From positions 1 through 8,145 of the forward strand of contig URRN01000087.1 of the NCBI GenBank assembly GCA_900550185.1: a DNA stretch of 8,145 nt, read 5' to 3'. The stretch is from an uncultured Collinsella sp. (GTDB lineage: Bacteria; Actinomycetota; Coriobacteriia; Coriobacteriales; Coriobacteriaceae). The notes under the pieces were generated by a model. It saw only the letters and a program-made list of their open reading frames with translations. It ran no database searches and was not told the origin of the DNA. Both the position numbers and the translations under genes were made by a program. Below, one piece after another: positions 1-5,943 of the stretch; positions within the stretch are counted from its first letter, which is position 1; each line of letters starts with the position of its first letter.

Positions 1-367
1 CTTCCTCACTCAAAACGGCCGGCTTTTCGCACAGCACGGCCTTTCCCGCGCGCAGTGCCCGACAGACCCAATGCGCATGCATGCCATGTGGAAGAGCCAA
101 GTAGATTGCGTCGACATCGGGGTCGGCAATCAGCGCATCATAAGCCACATCGCCGCTATCGTCAGCCGTGGCATAACTGTGCGCGGCATCAATCGAAAAC
201 GCCCTGCAAAACTCCTCAACATGCGAAGGAGTGCGGCCGGCGGCAGCCACAAGCCGTGCCCCGTCCACCTCCTTGAGCGACGATGCAAATCGATGCGAAA
301 TGTGTCCAGCGCCCAAAACGCCCCAACAAACCTCACGCAAATCATCACATGAATCCCGATGACCCAC
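1..367 (-). CDS. Gfo/Idh/MocA-family NAD(P)-dependent oxidoreductase, N-terminal part (cut by window edge)
   Basis: The reverse strand encodes the N-terminal Rossmann domain of a Gfo/Idh/MocA oxidoreductase, a family that oxidises or reduces sugars, inositols and related polyols with NAD(P). About 122 codons are visible; the C-terminal substrate-binding domain lies beyond position 1. Visible signatures are the dinucleotide-binding loop GVLGAGHIS (residues 16-24), a basic residue after the second strand (AAAGRTPSH), the segment ADPDVDAIYLALPHGMHA, and the family's EKP motif (E114-K115-P116). I chose the GTG at 367-365 because AAGGGGG lies about 6 nt upstream; a TTG at 340-338 would give a shorter, more typical N-terminus but has no clear ribosome site. 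It lies downstream of the aldo/keto reductase on the same strand, so co-transcription across the 383-445 hairpin is possible. The substrate cannot be told from this fragment. Confidence 0.85.
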   Translation of the reverse strand, partial: MGHRDSCDDLREVCWGVLGAGHISHRFASSLKEVDGARLVAAAGRTPSHVEEFCRAFSIDAAHSYATADDSGDVAYDALIADPDVDAIYLALPHGMHAHWVCRALRAGKAVLCEKPAVLSEE

Positions 368-382
368 GACAGCCCCCTTCAG

Positions 383-445
383 TTGCGGTGAAATAGTTCC
401 TGTTTGGCCCCTATTCTGCCGCAAACAGGAACTATTCCACCGCAA
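383..445 (-). repeat. 24-bp near-perfect inverted repeat (long hairpin) between two minus-strand genes
   Basis: Arms 383-406 and 422-445 are complementary over 24 positions around a 15-nt loop. The only mismatch is A391 against C437. In minus-strand RNA this becomes a G-U pair, so that transcript folds into an uninterrupted 24-bp stem. Neither side carries a U-tract, so it is not a standard intrinsic terminator. It lies 12 nt after the aldo/keto reductase stop and just before the ribosome site of the oxidoreductase gene. It could be a processing or stabilising hairpin, or a dispersed palindromic element. Confidence 0.85.
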
Positions 446-457
446 GTTATAAAAGGG

Positions 458-1648
458 TCATGAGGAGCGCGTTTTGCCGAAGGCCTTAAGCACCGCCGTC
501 ACGGGACCAGGCTGGAAACGTCGGCGCACATCGTCGAGACGCTCGGGAATATCGATGTGCTGTGGGCAGTGGCGCGCGCATTTGCCGCACTTGACGCAAT
601 TGCTCACGAGCTTGGGCTCGCTCGTGCGCACCGCACTCGCCGTAAAGTATTGCGACAGCCCCGTAAACCAGCTGTGCGCATAGCTCGCGTTGTAGGCGGC
701 AAAGCAGCCGGGAATGTTGATACCCTTGGGGCATGGCATGCAGTAGCCGCATCCCGTGCAGGGCACACGGTTCGATTTCTCAAACTCCATCAACACGCGC
801 GCAATCGTGTCGAGCTGGTTGGCAGTCATCGAATTCGGCAACGCGAGGTCTGCCAGTGACGAATTCTCATCCACCTGCGCGATATCGGTCATACCCGAAA
901 GCAGCATCGTCACCTGAGGATGATTCCACACCCACGAAAGACCCCAGGCGGCAGGAGTGCGCAAATGCGGGTCACGGGCACTATCGAGCACAGCGCGGGC
1001 CCGTGGCGGCAGCTTGCCCGCTAAACGCCCGCCCAGCAGCGGCTCCATCACAAACACCGCGAGGCCTCGCTCGGCGGCGGCCATGAGCCCCGCTGTTCCC
1101 GCCTGATATCGCTCTCCAGCGTAATTGTACTGGATCTGGCAAAAGTCCCACTCATATGCATCGAGCATCGTCAGGAAATCCGCCGCGCTGCCGTGGTACG
1201 AAAAACCAATCTGGCGAATGCGCCCCGCCGCCTTTTGACGCGCGATCCAGTCCTCGATGCCCAACGCCACCACACGTTCCCACTGGGCGGGCGAGGTAAT
1301 GTTGTGCATGAGGTAATAGTCGATATGGTCGGTCCGCAGGCGCCGCAGTTGCTCATCGAAGAACCGGTCGAAATCCTCCGCGCACTTGCACGAAGCATGC
1401 GGCAACTTGGTCGCCAGCAACACCCGGTCACGCAGCCCCAAGCGCTCAAGCGAGGCGCCCACGCACGCCTCGTTACCGGGATAGAGATACGCGGTGTCCA
1501 GATAATTAATCCCCTGCTCCACCGCACGGGAGATGATGGCGTCGGCAGTCTTCGCATCCGGGCGTCCCGGCGCACCGGGAAACCTCATGCAGCCCAGCCC
1601 CAACGCCGAGATACGGTTGCCGCTTTTGGGGTCAACGCGATATTGCAC
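458..1648 (-). CDS. Aldo/keto reductase with C-terminal [4Fe-4S] ferredoxin-like motifs
   Basis: This 396-aa protein joins an aldo/keto reductase TIM barrel (about residues 1-290) to a C-terminal iron-sulfur segment. The barrel shows the start MQYRVDPKSGNRISALGLG and a catalytic tetrad read as D51, Y56, K81 and H115 (LMHN). The Fe-S part has CTGCGYCMPCP (C297, C300, C303, C306) and CVKCGKCARHCP (C351, C354, C357, C361), typical of the predicted ferredoxin-linked reductases common in anaerobes. The substrate is unknown; cytoplasmic, with electron transfer from ferredoxin or NAD(P)H inferred. I chose the GTG at 1648 because AAGGGAGGGG (1660-1651) precedes it closely and the resulting N-terminus matches the family. 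Upstream in-frame ATGs at 1666 and 1765 would add residues unlike the family, and the longer one would start upstream of the likely promoter's start point. Confidence 0.9.
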   Translation of the reverse strand: MQYRVDPKSGNRISALGLGCMRFPGAPGRPDAKTADAIISRAVEQGINYLDTAYLYPGNEACVGASLERLGLRDRVLLATKLPHASCKCAEDFDRFFDEQLRRLRTDHIDYYLMHNITSPAQWERVVALGIEDWIARQKAAGRIRQIGFSYHGSAADFLTMLDAYEWDFCQIQYNYAGERYQAGTAGLMAAAERGLAVFVMEPLLGGRLAGKLPPRARAVLDSARDPHLRTPAAWGLSWVWNHPQVTMLLSGMTDIAQVDENSSLADLALPNSMTANQLDTIARVLMEFEKSNRVPCTGCGYCMPCPKGINIPGCFAAYNASYAHSWFTGLSQYFTASAVRTSEPKLVSNCVKCGKCARHCPQHIDIPERLDDVRRRFQPGPVTAVLKAFGKTRSS

Positions 1649-1735
1649 GGCCCCTCCCTTCGCCATCAGCGCCCCGGCAAGGCGAAACACAATGGTCACG
1701 CAGCCGAAACATCGTGGAATCGCAATCGAGAACGT

Positions 1736-1765
1736 ATCGTAACGCAGCAGAAATCGAGCTGTCAC
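1736..1765 (-). promoter_or_regulatory. Candidate promoter of the aldo/keto reductase gene
   Basis: On the minus strand a -35 GTGACA (1765-1760) is followed after 18 nt by a -10 TACGAT (1741-1736); each matches the sigma-70-type consensus at five of six positions. Initiation would fall near 1729, giving an untranslated leader of about 80 nt before the GTG at 1648. This placement supports the shorter coding start. Direct start-point data are lacking. Confidence 0.55.
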
Positions 1766-1811
1766 GGCACCGCTTTAACATCAGCAAAAAGCCCGATGAA
1801 AGGAGACGAGC

Positions 1812-2006
1812 GTGACCACACGCGAGGACGCCTACCCCTACCCCGGCGAACAATACATCCTCTCGGTCGACCGCTATCAGATCGAGGTCATGGACCATCT
1901 AGACGAGCTTCCCGCCACGGGCGCCGTCATCTTCTGCACCTTCCCTAAGGTCCGTGATGGTGTCGGATACCCCGCGCGCGTTTTTGCGGTCTGCCCCGCG
2001 GCATAA
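1812..2006 (+). CDS. Small protein resembling the C-terminal end of cyclase/kynurenine formamidase-like proteins; possible gene remnant
   Basis: A 64-aa reading frame starts at GTG 1812 with AAAGGAG about 7 nt upstream (1798-1804). Its second half, with the segments IEVMDHLDELPATGAVIF and FPKVRDGVGYPARVFAV, resembles the last strands of the cyclase family (Pfam Cyclase, PF04199), whose members usually have about 200 or more residues and end in a similar LDELP...G.PARVFA pattern. The zinc-binding N-terminal part (HxGTHxD-type motif) is absent, and the 160 nt upstream contains the promoter of the divergent reductase rather than more of this gene. It may be a degraded remnant that kept a ribosome site, or a small protein whose similarity is coincidental. 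The family assignment is from memory of the pattern and moderately sure; catalysis is not expected. Confidence 0.5.
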   Translation: MTTREDAYPYPGEQYILSVDRYQIEVMDHLDELPATGAVIFCTFPKVRDGVGYPARVFAVCPAA

Positions 2007-2073
2007 GCGCACTGCGCAATAGTTTCTTTTTCACAACAGCAGCCCCGCGCGCCCACCAAACGCCCCGACGACA

Positions 2074-2079
2074 TACAAT
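2074..2079 (+). promoter_or_regulatory. Candidate -10 element (TACAAT) for the ketopantoate reductase-like gene
   Basis: TACAAT matches the -10 consensus at five of six positions, but no good -35 lies 16-18 nt upstream (the region is C-rich). If used, transcription would start near 2086, exactly at the base of the inverted repeat 2085-2107, so the mRNA would begin with that hairpin. Confidence 0.4.
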
Positions 2080-2084
2080 CCATC

Positions 2085-2118
2085 AGGCGCCCCATATGCG
2101 GGCGCCTTTTATATGGGG
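2085..2118 (+). promoter_or_regulatory. Leader with two interleaved inverted repeats, one masking the ribosome site
   Basis: The first repeat pairs AGGCGCC (2085-2091) with GGCGCCT (2101-2107), followed by TTT (2108-2110); it could act as a weak terminator for the small upstream frame. The second pairs CCCCATAT (2090-2097) with ATATGGGG (2111-2118), which includes most of the GGGGAG ribosome site (2115-2120). The arms are interleaved and share two bases, so the two hairpins should compete. One leaves the ribosome site free and the other hides it. Confidence 0.55.
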
Positions 2119-2129
2119 AGATGATTCAT

Positions 2130-3044
2130 ATGCAGATCAACAAGGTCGCCTTTATCGGCAAGGGCGGCGTCGGCCTGCTCTACGGCAGCATGATCGCCCG
2201 GGCGCTCGGCAACGACGCCGTCGAATACATCATGGATGACACCCGTTTTGAGCGTCACGCGGGCGATGCGCTCACTGTCAACGGCAAGCCCTGCGATCTC
2301 ACGTCCGTCCGCGCCAGCGAGGCGACGCCCGCCGATCTGGTCATCCTGACAGTCAAGACCACCGGTCTCGACCAAGCACTCAAGACTATGGAGCGCGTCG
2401 TGGGACCCAACACGCTCATCGCCTCGCTATGCAACGGCATTACGAGCGAGCAAAAGATTGCCGAACGCTTTGGCTGGGAGCATACCGTTCTTGGTATCTG
2501 CCAGGGCATGGACGCCGTGTTCCTCAACGGCGCGCTCACCTTTACCAATGCGGGCGAGATTCGCTTTGGCGCGGCAGCGGGCACCGACCCCGCGACTGTC
2601 GCCGCTATCGACGAGCTCTATACGCGCTGCGGCATCGCCCATACCGTCGAGGACGACATCGCCCACCGCATGTGGGCCAAACTCATGCTCAACGACGGCA
2701 TCAACCAGACCTGCATGGCCTACGGCGGGACCTACGGAAGCGCCACGGAGCCGGGCTCCGAGCAGCGCCGCTGTTTTGTCTCCGCCATGCGCGAGGCGCT
2801 TGCGGTTGCCAACGCCGAGGGCGTTGAGCTGACCGAGGCAGACCTGACGCAAATGGTGCACCTCATCGAGGGAATCGACCCCACCGGTATGCCCTCGATG
2901 GCGCAGGACCGCATCGCACAACGAAAAACCGAAGTCGAGGAGTTCGCGGGCACCATTTGCCGCCTGGCCGCCAAACACGATATCCAAGTGCCGCAAAACG
3001 ATTGGCTCTACCAGAGAATTCGCGAAATAGAAGGCAGCTGGTAG
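2130..3044 (+). CDS. 2-dehydropantoate 2-reductase (ketopantoate reductase) family protein
   Basis: This 304-aa cytoplasmic protein has the PanE/ApbA architecture: an N-terminal Rossmann domain and a C-terminal helical domain. Family members reduce ketopantoate to pantoate with NADPH for coenzyme A synthesis, though many paralogues act on other 2-keto acids. Visible are the nucleotide loop GKGGVG (G10, G12, G15), K76 in ILTVKTTG, N102 in CNG, the catalytic pair K184 and N188 in WAKLMLND, and the substrate-site segment S256-M-A-Q-D with E268. Length is normal for the family (about 290-310). I prefer the ATG at 2130 over 2121 because GGGGAG ends at 2120, directly against the first ATG but 9 nt from the second. 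No panB or panC gene is nearby, so assignment to pantothenate synthesis is open. It ends at a strong terminator. Confidence 0.88.
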   Translation: MQINKVAFIGKGGVGLLYGSMIARALGNDAVEYIMDDTRFERHAGDALTVNGKPCDLTSVRASEATPADLVILTVKTTGLDQALKTMERVVGPNTLIASLCNGITSEQKIAERFGWEHTVLGICQGMDAVFLNGALTFTNAGEIRFGAAAGTDPATVAAIDELYTRCGIAHTVEDDIAHRMWAKLMLNDGINQTCMAYGGTYGSATEPGSEQRRCFVSAMREALAVANAEGVELTEADLTQMVHLIEGIDPTGMPSMAQDRIAQRKTEVEEFAGTICRLAAKHDIQVPQNDWLYQRIREIEGSW

Positions 3045-3079
3045 TGCTCGGCATACTGCAGCCAACAGATCCAATGGTA

Positions 3080-3122
3080 AAGCCGCCGCAAGGGGCACTC
3101 CCCTCGCGGCGGCTTCCTTTTT
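3080..3122 (+). terminator. Intrinsic terminator of the ketopantoate reductase-like gene
   Basis: AAGCCGCCGC (3080-3089) pairs with GCGGCGGCTT (3106-3115). Inside, AGGGG (3091-3095) pairs with CCCCT (3100-3104) around a CACT loop, with one A-C mismatch between the two helices. The stem is followed by CCTTTTT (3116-3122). It lies 36 nt after the stop codon. In the opposite direction the stem is followed by only a short T run, so it would work weakly for the convergent minus-strand gene. Confidence 0.9.
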
Positions 3123-3153
3123 CATCTTTGACCAAAAATCAGCTTCACAACGG

Positions 3154-3360
3154 TTAGAGCTGCGACTCCGACGCCTGGCCCTCATCGTCGCGACAAAGGG
3201 CTAGACCCGCACTTCCCAGCAGCGCGGCCGCGATCAACACGCCAACCACGATAGAGGCAGCCCCACAAGACCCCTGCATACCCGCGACGAGCGCGGCCGT
3301 AGGACCAAGGCAACCAAGCATCAACGCGACGGCGGCAACGGCAATATCTCGAGCATTCAC
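3154..3360 (-). CDS. Small two-helix membrane protein, function unknown
   Basis: A 68-aa protein starts at GTG 3360 with GGAGGAAG (3375-3368) at good spacing, which makes it likely to be real despite its size. Two hydrophobic stretches, about residues 5-27 and 35-58, are separated by a short loop MQGSCG and followed by a charged tail (CRDDEGQASESQL), so it is probably a helical hairpin in the cytoplasmic membrane. The protein is rich in Ala, Gly, Leu and Val and has Cys at 17, 32 and about 56. It does not match a family I recognise. It converges on the ketopantoate reductase-like gene and follows the secreted-protein gene on the same strand, with 186 nt between, so it may be co-transcribed with it or have its own promoter. 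Confidence 0.6.
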   Translation of the reverse strand: MNARDIAVAAVALMLGCLGPTAALVAGMQGSCGAASIVVGVLIAAALLGSAGLALCRDDEGQASESQL

Positions 3361-3473
3361 AAGACCACTTCCTCCAAGAGAAAGACCTTATTTCTCAAGA
3401 ACCAGTGTGCCCCGCATCCATACGCCCAGCGTACCGCCACGGTAAGGGCTCTGTTAACTCAAACGCATACATA

Positions 3474-3521
3474 GAACGGACGTCCTTACGTTGCCCTAAA
3501 GCTCGGTAAAGACGCCCGTCC
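3474..3521 (-). repeat. Inverted repeat (16-bp hairpin) downstream of the secreted-protein gene
   Basis: Arms 3474-3489 and 3506-3521 pair around a 16-nt loop. In plus-strand RNA three positions are A-C mismatches, while in minus-strand RNA all 16 positions pair because those three become G-U. It lies 25 nt beyond the stop of the minus-strand gene ending at 3547, so it is probably a 3' hairpin of that transcript. The sequence after it (CTATGTATGC reading direction minus) is not U-rich, so it is a stabilising or processing structure, or a terminator without a U-tract. The rest of 3361-3546 holds the ribosome site of the small membrane gene and no other feature I can support. Confidence 0.6.
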
Positions 3522-3546
3522 GCCAAATATCCGTGATGCAGAAAAA

Positions 3547-4320
3547 TTACCAACCGGTGTAGTAGTCGGTGGTTCCGGCAGCGCAACCGGAGTCATAGAC
3601 CTTGCAATCACCCTTGGAGCCCGTAAAGGTCGAGCCCTGGGCCATATCGCCCGCGGCAACAACGTAATAGCCGTCGGAATCGCGCCAGAAGCCCTCAGAA
3701 TCCTGAGTCCATTCGCCCGTGCGATAGTGATAAAGCACATTGCTGCTGTAATAGGTCTCGCGGCGCCCGTTGTAGTTATTGACACCCGCAGAGCGCGTCA
3801 GGCCCGATCCGTTCGCGTAGGACGCGGCAGACGCGTAGGACGGAGTGTAACCGGCGTTGTAGTACGAAGCCTGGGCGACCTCGGCAGCCTCCGCCTCGGC
3901 GGCAGCCTCGAGCGCATTGCGCTTGGCATCCTCAAGCGCAATGCGCAGCTCATCGAGCTCGGTCGACTTGGCGTCAACCTCCCCCATCGTCAACAGGCTA
4001 CCCGCGCCGTCGATGCAACCCTGCAGCACAGCGCGCTCGTCATCGGTGGCATAGTCACCGTACATGTTCATGATGATCTGAGCGCGCATCTCCAGGGAAT
4101 CGCGCTTGGCCTCCATCGAGGCGTTCCACTCCTGCATGGAACCATAACCATCGCCGCGATAGTCAACGGGCTGTACCAGCGTCGTCTCGGACGGCGTAGA
4201 TCCAACCGTATCGGACAGTGTTGCGGCGTGGGCATCAGTTGCACCAGCGCCCGCCAAAAGTGCCACGGCCAGAGCGGCGGAAAGGGCGGCGGCTTTCGGT
4301 TTTCGTGAATCGATCCTCAT
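3547..4320 (-). CDS. Secreted protein with coiled-coil region and C-terminal 3D-like (double-psi beta-barrel) domain
   Basis: A 257-aa protein begins at ATG 4320 with GGAGG about 11 nt upstream. Residues 1-33 form a signal peptide: basic MRIDSRKPK, hydrophobic Ala/Leu core, and an A-H-A-A cleavage region near residue 32. Residues 60-150 are charged and helical, with an Ala/Glu-rich coiled-coil-like stretch at 118-150. A Tyr/Ser/Ala linker (152-178) leads to a C-terminal domain (about 178-257). There, SDGYYVVAAGDMAQGSTF, KVYDSGCAAGTTDYYTGW and the upstream YNGRRETYYSS resemble the 3D domain of cell-wall lytic enzymes, with aspartates at V-Y-D and T-D-Y. Cys239 and Cys246 could form a disulfide. 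A role in peptidoglycan turnover or binding is inferred; no separate catalytic domain is visible. A longer in-frame extension to 4626 is rejected: it runs through the metY terminator and would bury the signal peptide. Confidence 0.8.
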   Translation of the reverse strand: MRIDSRKPKAAALSAALAVALLAGAGATDAHAATLSDTVGSTPSETTLVQPVDYRGDGYGSMQEWNASMEAKRDSLEMRAQIIMNMYGDYATDDERAVLQGCIDGAGSLLTMGEVDAKSTELDELRIALEDAKRNALEAAAEAEAAEVAQASYYNAGYTPSYASAASYANGSGLTRSAGVNNYNGRRETYYSSNVLYHYRTGEWTQDSEGFWRDSDGYYVVAAGDMAQGSTFTGSKGDCKVYDSGCAAGTTDYYTGW

Positions 4321-4531
4321 GTAGCTGGAAACCTCCGTAGTGCGTTTTTGCTGCGTTTGAGCTGCGTGTGATTCGATTGCGCTGCATAGTACCCCGAGCA
4401 AATCGCGACCTGCGGTTTTACTCAAAAGGCGCACGTCAATTGCGTAAAACTCACATCCTCTCAACAGGAGTTTTCCACAACTCGAATGCATAAAGCGTGT
4501 CAAAAACCCTGTTTTTGCACCCTCTCTATGC
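4321..4531. other. Intergenic region upstream of the secreted-protein gene with two short inverted repeats
   Basis: No gene is seen. On the minus strand there is a TACTAT -10-like element (4391-4386) without a convincing -35, and a TTGACG (4440-4435) without a partner. AAAACTC (4446-4452) pairs with GAGTTTT (4468-4474). GTG plus CAAAAA (4497-4506, with T4500 bulged) pairs with TTTTTG plus CAC (4512-4520) around CCCTG. One of these may mark the regulated start of the secreted-protein transcript, but none is decisive. Confidence 0.4.
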
Positions 4532-4572
4532 AAAAAAGGCGCCTGTGCAACCATTGTTCGCACAGGCGCCTT
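4532..4572 (-). terminator. Intrinsic terminator of the metY-like gene
   Basis: A perfect 13-bp stem pairs AAGGCGCCTGTGC (4536-4548) with GCACAGGCGCCTT (4560-4572) around an 11-nt loop. In the minus direction it is followed by an unbroken T run (complement of the A run at 4532-4537). It lies 60 nt after the metY-like stop codon. A smaller hairpin, GCAAGG/CCTTGC (4608-4622), lies between the stop and this terminator. Confidence 0.92.
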
Positions 4573-4632
4573 GAGCAGGCATTTTATGCAGTTATACCTA
4601 TCGAGTCGCAAGGGGTCCTTGCACAAGTCGCC

Positions 4633-5943
4633 TTACTCGTCCAGCGCGGCGAAGGCCTGCTTCAGATCCCAAATGATATCCTCGGCGTTCTCGGTACCGA
4701 TGGAAAGACGGATCGTGGAGGGCGTGATGTTCTGCTCGGCGAGCTCCTCGGCAGAGAGCTGGGAGTGCGTGGTGGTAGCCGGGTGCACGACGAGCGACTT
4801 GACGTCGGCCACGTTGGCGAGCAGCGAGAACACCTGCAGATGATCGATGAACTTCCAGGCGGCCTCCTGGCCACCCTTAATCTCAAAGGTAAAGATCGAG
4901 GCACCGCCGTTGGGGAAGTACTTCTGATAGAGCTCGTGATCGGGGTGCTCAGACAGGCTCGGGTGGTTCACCTTGGCGACATGGCTGTCACCAGCCAGGA
5001 ACTCAACGACCTTCTTGGTGTTCTCGACATGACGGTCAACGCGCAGCGACAGAGTCTCGGTGCCCTGGAGCAGGATCCAGGCGTTGAACGGGCTGATGCA
5101 GGCGCCCTCGTCACGCAGCAAGATAGCGCGGACATAGGTTGCGAAGGCGGCGGGACCGGCAGCCTCGGCAAACGAGACGCCATGGTAGGAGGGGTTGGGC
5201 TCGGCGATCTGCGCATACTTGCCGCTCGCCTTCCAATCGAAGTTACCGCCGTCGACGATCACACCGCCCAGCGAGGTGCCGTGGCCGCCGATGAACTTGG
5301 TTGCGGAGTGGACGACGATGTTGGCACCATGCTCCAGCGGACGGAACAGATACGGGGTGCCGAAGGTGTTGTCGACGACAACCGGCAGACCGTGCTTCTT
5401 GGCGATCTCGGAGATGGCGTCGATGTTGGGGATGTCGGAGTTGGGGTTGCCGAGCGTCTCGAGATAGATGACCGTGGTGTTGTCCCTGATGGCACCCTCA
5501 ACCTCTTCCAGGTTATGGGCATCGACAAACGTGGTCTCGACGCCAAACTGGGAGAGCGTATGCTCCAGCAGGTTGTAGGAACCGCCGTAGATGGTCTTCT
5601 GGGCGACCACGTGGTCACCGGCCTGGGCGAGAGCCTGCAGGGTATAGGTGATGGCAGCGGCACCGGAGGCGACGGCAAGACCTGCCACGCCACCCTCGAG
5701 TGCGGCGATACGGTCCTCGAAGACGCCCTGGGTGGAGTTGGTCAGACGGCCGTAGATGTTGCCGGCGTCGGCAAGACCAAAGCGGTCGGCGGCGTGCTGG
5801 GAATTGCGGAACACATAGCTCGTGGTCTGGTAGATAGGCACGGCGCGGGAGTCGGATGCGGGATCGGCGCTCTCCTGGCCAACGTGAAGCTGCAGGGTAT
5901 CGAAACCAAAGGTGTGCTCGGGGTTGTTGATGAACAGGCTCAT
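4633..5943 (-). CDS. metY: O-acetylhomoserine sulfhydrylase (O-acetylhomoserine aminocarboxypropyltransferase), Cys/Met PLP family
   Basis: This 436-aa pyridoxal-phosphate enzyme makes homocysteine from O-acetylhomoserine and sulfide in the cytoplasm, the direct sulfhydrylation step of methionine synthesis; related enzymes accept O-acetylserine. It has the opening FDTLQLHVGQ, the neighbour-subunit phosphate contacts Y64 and R66 in NIYGRLTNST, the ring-stacking Y119 in TIYGGSYNL, D191 in VVVDNTFGTPYLF, and the Schiff-base lysine K216 in VHSATKFIGGHGTSLGG. The C-terminal segment SLVVHPATTTHSQL and the TIRLSIGTE arginine bind the substrate carboxylate. The length (about 430) fits MetY better than the shorter MetB/MetC. 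The start is set by AAGGAG 6 nt before the ATG at 5943. It is divergent from a LysR gene and has a long leader with a Cys-containing upstream ORF and its own promoter and terminator, so it is monocistronic. Confidence 0.95.
   Translation of the reverse strand: MSLFINNPEHTFGFDTLQLHVGQESADPASDSRAVPIYQTTSYVFRNSQHAADRFGLADAGNIYGRLTNSTQGVFEDRIAALEGGVAGLAVASGAAAITYTLQALAQAGDHVVAQKTIYGGSYNLLEHTLSQFGVETTFVDAHNLEEVEGAIRDNTTVIYLETLGNPNSDIPNIDAISEIAKKHGLPVVVDNTFGTPYLFRPLEHGANIVVHSATKFIGGHGTSLGGVIVDGGNFDWKASGKYAQIAEPNPSYHGVSFAEAAGPAAFATYVRAILLRDEGACISPFNAWILLQGTETLSLRVDRHVENTKKVVEFLAGDSHVAKVNHPSLSEHPDHELYQKYFPNGGASIFTFEIKGGQEAAWKFIDHLQVFSLLANVADVKSLVVHPATTTHSQLSAEELAEQNITPSTIRLSIGTENAEDIIWDLKQAFAALDE

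Noticed and set aside
1649..1765. Longer aldo/keto reductase starts at 1765 or 1666
   Set aside because: The extra residues do not resemble the family, the ribosome sites are poor, and 1765 lies within the predicted -35 element. GTG 1648 has a very strong ribosome site.
2427..3185. Open minus-strand frame of about 250 codons opposite the ketopantoate reductase-like gene
   Set aside because: It is antisense to a gene with conserved catalytic residues, passes through the 3080-3122 terminator, and shows no recognisable domain.
4471..4479. TTTTCCACA, a match to the degenerate DnaA-box consensus
   Set aside because: Single occurrence with no cluster, AT-rich unwinding element or dnaA/dnaN context, so chance is likely.
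4608..4622. GCAAGG/CCTTGC hairpin just after the metY stop
   Set aside because: Only 6 bp without a U-tract; the true terminator is the 13-bp stem at 4536-4572.
4321..4626. N-terminal extension of the secreted-protein gene to 4626
   Set aside because: It would run through the metY terminator and put the signal peptide about 100 residues inside the protein; the ATG at 4320 has its own ribosome site.
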